Source: Acidobacteriota bacterium | Lineage (GTDB): Bacteria > Acidobacteriota > Terriglobia > Bryobacterales > Bryobacteraceae | Reading direction: 5' to 3' | NCBI GenBank assembly: GCA_026394055.1 | Contig: JAPKYZ010000025.1 | Coordinates: 1 to 44,840 of the forward strand | Length of the DNA: 44,840 nucleotides | In this document: positions 15,300 through 21,456 of the stretch, one piece after another | Layout: the number at the start of each line of letters is the position of its first letter | Position numbering within the stretch: position 1 is the first letter of the stretch | Translations under genes and position numbers: made by a program | Notes under the pieces: model-generated | What the model saw: only the letters and a program-made list of their open reading frames with translations | What the model was told of the DNA's origin: nothing | The model's database searches: none

Positions 15300-16538
15300 C
15301 TACCTCACCAGCAGCCCCACGCCCAGCAGCGCCGCCATCACCAGCAGACCGCCCGCCGCCCGCCACCGTAACCCAGGGCTCGCCAATGCCAGCACGACGG
15401 CGCACTTCAGCAGCGTATTGGAAAGGGCGCCCACCGCCGTAGCCCGCACCGCCAGCGCTCGCACGGCGGCGTCCTGCCCGGCCCGGGCCATCGAGAATGT
15501 CAGCGCGTCGACATCGGTCAAGCCCAGGATCGTGCCCGATAGCACCAACCCCGCGCCGCCCCACGCCTGCTTCACCCAATGGACCCCAAACAGCACCAGC
15601 TGAAAGACCAAGGCCATCTGGATCGCCGCCGCCAACTCGAGCGGATTGGCGAGCGTCGGCGGCTCGGTGCCCGATGGCTGCTGCCGGAGCCCGAACAGCA
15701 CCATCGCGGTCCCCGCCAGAACCGGCAGCACGAACAGCAAAGCCAGATCGGCGGTCATGCTGAAGTTCAGCAGAGCTGACGCCGCCAGGATCCGCAGAAA
15801 CATCAGCGTCGAGGCCGCCAGCACGCCCAACGCCAGCGGCCCGGCCATGGCCTGCTCCGCCCGGCTGAGCCGCGCAAAGGTCAACGCCACATTTGTGGAA
15901 GAGACCAACCCGCCCAGAAATCCGGCCAGCACGTAGCCCTTACCCGCCCCCACCAAGTAGCGTGCGAGGTAGCCCACAAAGCTGAGGCCTGAGAACACCA
16001 GCACCAGCATCCAAAGCTCCCGGGGCCGGACGCCGCCCCAAGGGCCGTACGGTCCCTCAGGCAGCAAAGGCAGGACGATCAGCGCCATGACACCGAACCG
16101 GATACCGGCTCGAATGCCTTCGTCGGACATCCGCTCCACCGCAGCGTGCAGGCGTGACTTCTCGGCCAATAGCAGCGTGGTCGCCGCGAACAGTCCGCTC
16201 GCCAACTGCCAGTGGTGCAGCCCTGCGCAAAGCCCGGCGCCCAGCACTACGAGAGCGGCCACATGCGTGGTGCCGTCGAGATCATGCTTCACTGAAGCCG
16301 CGTACGCGATCACGGCCAGTGCCGCCGCACCGGCGATCAGCAATGCCGCGGGCAGCGGCTGCCCCATCGAGATCAACCAGCCCGAAAGCCCGGCCAGCGT
16401 TCCGAAAAGAGTGAAGGTGCGAATGCCGGCGAAGCGCCGCCCATTGACGATCACTTGGCTGGACCGTTGCCGTTCAATGCCCACGGCCGCCCCACCCAGT
16501 GCCGCGATCAACAAACCAGCCAACCCGTCCAGCCCCAT
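15300..16538 (-). CDS. MgtC/SapB family membrane protein with DUF4010 domain
   Basis: A 412-residue integral membrane protein. The N-terminal MgtC-like part has LGGAAVGIERQR and FAGIRTFTLFGTLAGLSGWL; the longer C-terminal part is DUF4010 (GFLGGLVSSTNVALTFARLS, LGLTDVDALTFSMAR). About twelve transmembrane segments are visible. Function is not established; MgtC-like proteins are linked to Mg2+ and acid stress. I prefer ATG 16538, which has GGAGG eight bases upstream, over a GTG at 16556 that overlaps the upstream stop. Last gene of a three-gene minus-strand run. Confidence 0.82.
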   Translation of the reverse strand: MGLDGLAGLLIAALGGAAVGIERQRSSQVIVNGRRFAGIRTFTLFGTLAGLSGWLISMGQPLPAALLIAGAAALAVIAYAASVKHDLDGTTHVAALVVLGAGLCAGLHHWQLASGLFAATTLLLAEKSRLHAAVERMSDEGIRAGIRFGVMALIVLPLLPEGPYGPWGGVRPRELWMLVLVFSGLSFVGYLARYLVGAGKGYVLAGFLGGLVSSTNVALTFARLSRAEQAMAGPLALGVLAASTLMFLRILAASALLNFSMTADLALLFVLPVLAGTAMVLFGLRQQPSGTEPPTLANPLELAAAIQMALVFQLVLFGVHWVKQAWGGAGLVLSGTILGLTDVDALTFSMARAGQDAAVRALAVRATAVGALSNTLLKCAVVLALASPGLRWRAAGGLLVMAALLGVGLLVR

Positions 16539-16555
16539 CGTGGAGGCCTCCACCA

Positions 16556-17569
16556 CTATTTTCGCTCCGCGAGCAGCATGGCCAGCTCAATCACCAGAAT
16601 CGCCACCACCGCCGCCTCCAACAGAAACGCCCGTTGCGAACTCGATTCATCCATCAGGAACTGGTATTGATCTCTCATTGCCGCCATCTGGCTCTCCACC
16701 ATGCGGCGGAAATCATCAACGCCAATGCGGCTGGCGATCACGCGGTGGGCGCGGGCGTAGAACATGTCGCCGAACAGCCGCAACGCGTTGTCGCTGCGTT
16801 CGGTGATCTCCCGCACCTCCAGCAGCATCTGGTGGATCCGGGCCGCCTCTCGCGCAATGCGCCAATGCCGCCACCAGCGCCGCTGGCCCAGGCTTTTCGC
16901 CATCTCCCGCAACGCTTGCTTCAACACGGCATCGTAGTGCCGGAACTCGAGCAGCTGGCAGTTGGCGTACTCGATCAACTGCATCGAGATCTCCGCGCCT
17001 TCGCCCGCATCACACACCACCGCCGACGCCCAACCCGCCACCAGCAGATCGGACCCGTAGCAGGACAGCGCTCCTTCCAGCACCGCCCGCTCTTCTGGCG
17101 CCGACAACGGCTGGGATTCATTGCGCACCAGCTGCGCCACCAGCGGGCCGTACTGCTCGAGCAGTGGCGTCCCTGGCTCAAACCGCGCGATCACGTAGTC
17201 TTCAGTCAACCACTCGCGATAGGGCGTTTCCAGCGTCTCCTGCAGGCCCGCGATCAAGGATTCGGCCAGCCGTTTCGCGGCCACGGGCAACTGGCTGTCG
17301 TCCACCAGTTCCGCCGTTCGCAGCGCCAGCGCCTCCCAGGTACCGGCAAAGGGCAGCTCGATGGCAACGCTGACCACTCCGAATTCATAGAAAGCCACCG
17401 TGCCCTCGGGGCGCCGCACGCGCACCGCTTCACCCAATGATTCGGGCGAACGGGACAAGCGGTCGCCTTCCGTCAACCGCAACTGCGCCCACACCTGGTC
17501 GAGGTCAATGTTGTCCGAGACGTCGAACAGATAAAGCGCCCGGAGTGTCGCCCGCAGCCCCTCAGGCAT
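16556..17569 (-). CDS. RMD1/DUF155-like protein with a C-terminal membrane anchor
   Basis: A 337-residue protein of low recognisability. The order of features resembles DUF155/RMD1-like proteins: an AFYEFGVVSVAIELPF strand region (about 60-75), a VLEGALSCYGSDLLVAGWAS region, LIEYANCQLLEFRHYDAVLK, a long helical coiled-coil segment, and a terminal transmembrane helix (FLLEAAVVAILVIELAML) ending AERK. It would be tail-anchored with the bulk in the cytoplasm. Start is ATG 17569, seven bases after the metallo-hydrolase stop; its stop lies 18 bases before the MgtC-like ATG, so the three are likely cotranscribed. Function unknown. Confidence 0.6.
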   Translation of the reverse strand: MPEGLRATLRALYLFDVSDNIDLDQVWAQLRLTEGDRLSRSPESLGEAVRVRRPEGTVAFYEFGVVSVAIELPFAGTWEALALRTAELVDDSQLPVAAKRLAESLIAGLQETLETPYREWLTEDYVIARFEPGTPLLEQYGPLVAQLVRNESQPLSAPEERAVLEGALSCYGSDLLVAGWASAVVCDAGEGAEISMQLIEYANCQLLEFRHYDAVLKQALREMAKSLGQRRWWRHWRIAREAARIHQMLLEVREITERSDNALRLFGDMFYARAHRVIASRIGVDDFRRMVESQMAAMRDQYQFLMDESSSQRAFLLEAAVVAILVIELAMLLAERK

Positions 17570-17576
17570 TCGGATG

Positions 17577-18728
17577 TTAGGCCGCGTTCAAGCGGCTGTG
17601 GATGTCAGCCACGTTGCTGCGCACGGCCCCCTCCAAAATCGCAGCGCCGCTGGCACCCGGCACCTGCAGCAGGAACTTGCTGAGCGAGCCGATCAGGAAG
17701 TCGCCATAGCCACTGGTGACCGATTTCAAGCTGGCGGGTGTGATGGCGTTTTGAATCTGGGAAACCGGCTGTCCGCTCTGGCTGGCCGTGCGCACGCGGG
17801 CGGTCAGCTCTTCAATATAGTTCGCCTTCTGGATCACCACCTGCTTCGAGTGCTGCACGCCACCATGGCCCCCGATCAGATGATCGAAGTCAAAGCGCGC
17901 CAGTTCGCGCAGCGTCACCGGCCACATCGACGGATAGCCGTCGGCGATGTAGGGCGCGAAGCCGTGCATCAGGTCGCCGGTCGCCACCACCTTCTTTTCC
18001 GGGCTGTAGACCATCACATCGCCCGCCGTGTGGCCCTTGCCGCGCCACGCCAGATGCAGGGTGTGCGCCTTGTCGTGCAGGATCAGATCCTTCTCGAAGG
18101 TGATGTTGGGCAGCTCTGGCTGGTAGCTCTTCATCTCGGTGGTGTAGGCTTCGGTGTCCCGCACCATCAAGTCCCAGTAAGCCTTTTCCGCAGGCGAGAC
18201 CGCGGACGCCAAGCGGCGGCGATGGTCGGGCAGTTGCGCCAGGGCTTGCTCGATTGATTGCTTGGCGCGCTTGGGCGCCTCACTCGACAACAGCTCACGC
18301 GTGGCCACCGACGAGATCACGCTGGCCTGCGGTGCAATGCGGCGATAGCCGGGCGTGCCTTGCGTATGGTCCCAATGGAAGTGCGAATTCACCACATACT
18401 TGACGGGCTTCTTTGAAATGGTGCGCCGGATCTGCGACACCAGCGAGACAACGGCCGAGGGGCGCGCGTGGGCGTCAAACAGCAGCAGATCTTTCTCTTG
18501 CTCAAAGATCGCCGCATTGCAGTTCAGCAACGGCAACGGCTTGGCGATGGCGGCATAGACCCCATCGGCCACCTTCTCGATGTCGAACAGCTCCGGCAGG
18601 TTGGGCTTCGACTGCGACTGCGCCCGGGCAACGTTGGCGCGAAAGATCGATTGCTCCAGCAGAGCGGCCCCCGTCCAGAGGCCTCCCAAAAGGTTCCTGA
18701 CAAAACCGCGGCGTGAAGGAATGGGCAT
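17577..18728 (-). CDS. MBL-fold metallo-hydrolase with Tat-like signal
   Basis: A 383-residue metallo-beta-lactamase-fold protein. The metal site HFHWDH (His116, His118, Asp120, His121) is clear, with RGKGHTAGDVMVYSPEKKVVATGDL and LIGGHGG supplying further ligands. The N-terminus MPIPSRRGFVRNLLGGLWTG has a twin-arginine motif followed by a hydrophobic stretch, so export by Tat is likely. The open frame extends upstream to 18983 but that part is antisense to the divergent DUF1080 gene; I start at ATG 18728. Substrate unknown. First gene of the run with the DUF155-like and MgtC-like genes. Confidence 0.87.
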   Translation of the reverse strand: MPIPSRRGFVRNLLGGLWTGAALLEQSIFRANVARAQSQSKPNLPELFDIEKVADGVYAAIAKPLPLLNCNAAIFEQEKDLLLFDAHARPSAVVSLVSQIRRTISKKPVKYVVNSHFHWDHTQGTPGYRRIAPQASVISSVATRELLSSEAPKRAKQSIEQALAQLPDHRRRLASAVSPAEKAYWDLMVRDTEAYTTEMKSYQPELPNITFEKDLILHDKAHTLHLAWRGKGHTAGDVMVYSPEKKVVATGDLMHGFAPYIADGYPSMWPVTLRELARFDFDHLIGGHGGVQHSKQVVIQKANYIEELTARVRTASQSGQPVSQIQNAITPASLKSVTSGYGDFLIGSLSKFLLQVPGASGAAILEGAVRSNVADIHSRLNAA

Positions 18729-18816
18729 GGCGCTACAGATCGTATCGGAAATTTGAGGGGCCGTGGGAAGGCGTGAGTTCGCCGCCGAGCCTGCGCCCGC
18801 CGTATGATAGTGAGCG

Positions 18817-19449
18817 ATGCGTTTACTCATTGCGATTGCACTCTCGATGGCGGCCCTGATTGCCGCCGACAAGCCGGAAAAGGGCTTCACTGCGCTGTTC
18901 AACGGCAAGGATCTGACGGGCTGGGAAAAGGCCAAGGAAAACGAAGGCACCTTCGCCATTAAAGACGGCGCCATTGTCGCCAACGGCCCCCGTTGCCACC
19001 TGTATTACACCGGCCCCTTCAAGAAGCACGAGTTCAAGAACTTCGAGCTGAAGGTGGACGTGATGACCCAGGCCAAGTCCAACGGCGGCATCTACTTCCA
19101 CACCGGCTACCAGGAAAAGGGCTGGCCCGATAAGGGCTTTGAAGTCCAGGTGAACAACAGCCATGGCGATTGGCGCAAGACCGCCAGCCTCTACATGGTG
19201 CAGGACAACAAAGAAGCCGTGGCCGAAGATGGCAAGTGGTTCACGGAGCACATCATCGTCCAGGGCGACCACGTCCAGGTTTTCGTCGATGGCAAGAAGG
19301 TGACCGACTGGACTCAGCCTGCGGGCTTCAAGGGCCCCAACAAGGACATGGCCGGCCGCTTCATCCAATCCGGCACGTTCGCGCTGCAGGGCCACGATCC
19401 GGGCTCCACGGTGGCTTACAAGAACATCCGCGTCAAGCCCCTGAAGTAG
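18817..19449 (+). CDS. DUF1080 family secreted protein (3-keto-disaccharide hydrolase-like)
   Basis: A 210-residue protein with a signal peptide (MRLLIAIALSMAALIAA) and one DUF1080 jelly-roll domain: FTALFNGKDLTGWE at the N-terminus, SNGGIYFHTGYQEKGWPDKG, FEVQVNNSH, and a lectin-like tail. Members of this family include periplasmic 3-keto-glycoside hydrolases and glucan-binding domains; they are abundant in Acidobacteriota and Planctomycetota. Divergent from the MBL-fold gene. A second, unrelated-in-sequence DUF1080 gene lies at 30296-30943. Confidence 0.88.
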   Translation: MRLLIAIALSMAALIAADKPEKGFTALFNGKDLTGWEKAKENEGTFAIKDGAIVANGPRCHLYYTGPFKKHEFKNFELKVDVMTQAKSNGGIYFHTGYQEKGWPDKGFEVQVNNSHGDWRKTASLYMVQDNKEAVAEDGKWFTEHIIVQGDHVQVFVDGKKVTDWTQPAGFKGPNKDMAGRFIQSGTFALQGHDPGSTVAYKNIRVKPLK

Positions 19450-19461
19450 GAGTTCCTCTCC

Positions 19462-19731
19462 ATGCGGCGCGCTCTTACCTTCTTGGCTTGGAGCGCGTCG
19501 CTCTGCGCATAACTCACCTCAGTCCCCCTTCGCTCCTCCTCCCCTCATCCCTCGCTGGTGGGTTTCATCACCAGCCGCGCCCGAAGGCTTCATGGTGCCG
19601 CTCTACTTTGGCTCGCGCCGGGCTCTACCCACCGCGATGACGTCCAGCCCTACTTCTTCCGCGGTTCGCTCCAGAGCGCGGATCAAGCGGGCCCGAACGT
19701 GTGGCAGGTCGTTTTTAGAGAGGTGAAATAG
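19462..19731 (+). pseudogene. Probable decayed secreted-protein gene
   Basis: ATG 19462, 12 bases after the DUF1080 stop and preceded by GGAG, begins a typical signal peptide, MRRALTFLAWSASLCA, which stops at TAA 19510-19512. Further on, protein-like stretches appear in different frames: EGFMVPLYFGSRRA and then DDVQPYFFRGSLQSADQAGP followed by NVWQVVFREVK and TAG at 19729-19731. This fits a small exported protein destroyed by indels. The whole 19450-19777 stretch has no intact gene. The call rests on reading alone and could be over-interpretation. Confidence 0.35.
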
Positions 19732-19777
19732 CCACGTCAGCGGGAACCAATTCGGCCAACCGCCAGTCTAAGACGGC

Positions 19778-20227
19778 ATGAAGTCCTTGCCGCTGGGAAT
19801 GATTTCCGCACCTATGGCCGCGCTAGCGCTGGTTCTTCTATTGGTCCAAGTATCTAGCGGGGCGGGCAGTGCGGGCTTTCTCTTGCCCTTGACACGCACC
19901 CCTCTACCAGACCCGAACATGTTTCCGCCCTGCTGCGAAAGGTCCATCATGGTGGTCGCTCAGGCGGCAGGGCAAGTGAGCTTGAATGGGGCGCGGATGC
20001 CACTCTCCCAGCTGCCCGGCGAATTGGATCGGATCTTCCGGACACGCGCGGAGCGGATCGTTATGGTCTCGGCCGATGCGTCGGCCTCAATGGCTGACTT
20101 GACCGGGATGATCGACGTGGCCTTAACCCAGGTAGACCGCGTCGCGTGGGTAACTCCGGCGAGCGACCAGTCGTGTCATGGCCTCCCAACCGTAGCGGCC
20201 CGACGGGTGGCTATCCTGCGAAAGTAG
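19778..20227 (+). CDS. ExbD/TolR-like protein, orphan
   Basis: A 149-residue protein with one N-terminal transmembrane helix (about residues 8-30) and a periplasmic part resembling ExbD/TolR: VAQAAGQVSLNGARMPLSQL, LDRIFRTRAERIVMVSADAS and DLTGMIDVALTQV match the order of conserved blocks (adG-x-v-x-lNG, helix, v-x-v-x-aD, helix). Family role: with ExbB it couples the proton gradient to outer membrane TonB or Tol systems. No ExbB gene lies nearby and the usual Asp in the transmembrane helix is not seen, so this may be a divergent or non-functional member. Its last codons (AILRK) are encoded by a 17-bp repeat shared with the yjbQ start. Confidence 0.55.
   Translation: MKSLPLGMISAPMAALALVLLLVQVSSGAGSAGFLLPLTRTPLPDPNMFPPCCERSIMVVAQAAGQVSLNGARMPLSQLPGELDRIFRTRAERIVMVSADASASMADLTGMIDVALTQVDRVAWVTPASDQSCHGLPTVAARRVAILRK
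20209..20225 (+). repeat. 17-bp direct repeat, left copy
   Basis: GGCTATCCTGCGAAAGT is identical to 20783-20799. This copy encodes the end of the ExbD-like protein and runs into its TAG stop. The two copies bracket a minus-strand toxin-antitoxin pair between plus-strand neighbours. Confidence 0.95.
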
Positions 20228-20259
20228 AGGCATTCCGTGTTCGCGCAGACATTCCGCGG

Positions 20260-20523
20260 TTAGCGGTCCGCCCGGGCGGGAGCGATGGCCTCCACGTAAA
20301 CGGTTCGGTCCTCGCTGGCAACTGCGTAGAACACCACCCATCCGTGGACAAAGAAGCGTCGAAGCCCAGCCCAACGGCCGGAATGCTCGACTTGGCACAT
20401 CTTCGGGAATTGCTGGATGTACCTCAGGTCGACGAAAAGTTCGCGCCGCACTCGAGGCGGGAGCGATTCAAATACCGTGGCGGCCGACGCAGCCCAGACT
20501 ATTCGGAATTGGCCTCGTGCCAC
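20260..20523 (-). CDS. ParE/RelE-superfamily toxin
   Basis: An 87-residue protein with the fold pattern of the RelE/ParE superfamily: FRIVWAASAATVFESLPPRV, a helical hairpin, then SGRWAGLRRFFVHGWVVFYA and a last strand TVYVEAIAPAR. ParE members poison gyrase and RelE members cleave mRNA; catalytic residues do not decide between them here. Start GTG 20523 lies inside the antitoxin gene, giving a 25-base overlap and tight coupling. The antitoxin-first order on the minus strand is the normal one for ParDE-like pairs. Confidence 0.8.
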   Translation of the reverse strand: MARGQFRIVWAASAATVFESLPPRVRRELFVDLRYIQQFPKMCQVEHSGRWAGLRRFFVHGWVVFYAVASEDRTVYVEAIAPARADR

Positions 20524-20759
20524 GCGAGGATATCCTCATGCGAACGTACTCGGCCCGCCAGAATGTCGGCGTGACCAGCCGCAATCGCCGCCTGCCAGTC
20601 CGGCCGACGTTCAATCTGGGCCTGCTCGTCCAACTCAGCGCTGCGCAGAAGTTGTTCCACCATGTGGATGATCACGCCGCTTCGGTCCTTGGCGGTGAGG
20701 GACACTTGCCGGTCCAGCGCCGCCACCAATTCTTCCGGCAACTCGATCTCGAGCTTCAT
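20499..20759 (-). CDS. Ribbon-helix-helix (ParD/CopG-like) antitoxin
   Basis: An 86-residue protein. Residues 1-45 (MKLEIELPEELVAALDRQVS followed by helices with a RSGVIIHMVEQLL second helix) fit a ribbon-helix-helix DNA-binding domain; the acidic C-terminus (HADILAGRVRSHEDILAWHE) is the likely toxin-binding tail. Expected to repress its own operon. It begins at ATG 20759, 24 bases from the right copy of the 17-bp repeat. Confidence 0.8.
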   Translation of the reverse strand: MKLEIELPEELVAALDRQVSLTAKDRSGVIIHMVEQLLRSAELDEQAQIERRPDWQAAIAAGHADILAGRVRSHEDILAWHEANSE

Positions 20760-20782
20760 GTCACTAGTTTAGGCCTCCGGAC

Positions 20783-20799
20783 GGCTATCCTGCGAAAGT
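20783..20799 (+). repeat. 17-bp direct repeat, right copy
   Basis: Exact copy of 20209-20225, 574 bp downstream. It ends within the GTG start codon of yjbQ (20798-20800). Joined at the repeat, the ExbD-like frame would still end right after the same Lys codon, as AAG-TGA overlapping the GTG start, so excising the cassette would restore a GTGA overlap of two plus-strand genes. Confidence 0.95.
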
Positions 20800-21217
20800 G
20801 AAATCCTTCCGCCAAGAACTCTGGTTCAACATCCCGGCCCGCCGGGGCTTTCTCAACATCACGCCGACGGTCGAGCAGTGCCTTCACGAAAGCGGCATCA
20901 CGGAAGGGCTTTGCCTGGTGAACGCCATGCACATCACCGCCAGCGTCTTTATCAACGACGACGAATCGGGCCTGCATGCCGACTACGAAAGGTGGCTGGA
21001 GCAGTTGGCCCCGCACGCGCCCACGTCCCAGTACCGGCACAATCTCACGGGCGAAGACAACGCCGACGCGCATATGAAACGCCAAATCATGGGCCGCGAA
21101 GTGGTGGTGGCGGTCACCAAAGGTGCGCTCGACTTTGGCCCCTGGGAGCAGATCTTCTATGGCGAATTCGATGGCCGCCGCAAGAAGCGGGTGCTGGTGA
21201 AGATCATCGGCGAATAG
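20798..21217 (+). CDS. yjbQ: YjbQ/UPF0047 family protein
   Basis: A 139-residue member of the YjbQ family, known for secondary thiamine-phosphate synthase activity in vitro; the physiological role is unclear. Conserved blocks: [60 protein letters not shown] and a final [20 protein letters not shown]. Length is typical. GTG start at 20798 falls within the right copy of the 17-bp repeat; no purine-rich ribosome-binding site is seen, consistent with a coupled or leaderless message. The TATCCT in the repeat could serve as a -10 box. Confidence 0.92.
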   Translation: MKSFRQELWFNIPARRGFLNITPTVEQCLHESGITEGLCLVNAMHITASVFINDDESGLHADYERWLEQLAPHAPTSQYRHNLTGEDNADAHMKRQIMGREVVVAVTKGALDFGPWEQIFYGEFDGRRKKRVLVKIIGE

Positions 21218-21228
21218 CCGCCGCTCCG

Positions 21229-21245
21229 CCGTTACCCCGTAACGG
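21229..21245. repeat. Perfect 7-bp hairpin after yjbQ
   Basis: CCGTTAC (21229-21235), loop CCC, GTAACGG (21239-21245). It starts 11 bases after the yjbQ stop, where a terminator would be expected, but no T run follows. It could slow polymerase or protect the mRNA end. Confidence 0.5.
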
Positions 21246-21292
21246 AGCAGATCGAGGGGGCTGGACAAATTCGAAAATCAGAGTTATGTTCA

Positions 21293-21409
21293 GAATTGCC
21301 GAACGTCCTCACGGACGGCGGGGGACCCAAGTATTTGGGGCGTAGTGCGGTTTACACCGCGCAGGGTACTTTTCAGCCCTAGCCCGACAGCTAACCTCGC
21401 AGGCGAATT
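21293..21409 (+). promoter_or_regulatory. c-di-AMP riboswitch (ydaO-yuaA class)
   Basis: The 240-base leader of the APC transporter gene matches the ydaO-yuaA consensus as I know it. P1 is formed by AATTGCC (21294-21300) with GGCGAATT (21402-21409, one bulged G). The conserved core blocks are present in order: GCGGGGGACCCA (21318-21329), TTGGGGCGTAG, AGGGTACTTTTCAGCCC, and GCCCGACAGCTAACCTCGC (21382-21400). The variable peripheral stem GCGGTTTACACCGC is also clear. A CCCGaatcgcCGGG hairpin inside GCCG...CGGC (about 21414-21440) lies just before the AAAGAGG ribosome-binding site, with no T run, suggesting control of translation rather than termination. Family knowledge: an OFF switch on c-di-AMP binding. 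Confidence 0.93.
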
Positions 21410-21456
21410 GAAGAGCCGCAGCCCGAATCGCCGGGACGGCGCGAAAGAGGTTCGTC

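Noticed and set aside
16499..17440. Plus-strand open frame of 313 codons opposite the DUF155-like gene
   Set aside because: Composition is typical of antisense shadows and no ribosome-binding site or motif is seen. The minus frame has a tail anchor and good operon spacing.
18729..18983. N-terminal 85-residue extension of the MBL-fold protein
   Set aside because: It overlaps the divergent DUF1080 start and precedes an evident twin-arginine signal at MPIPSRRGF.
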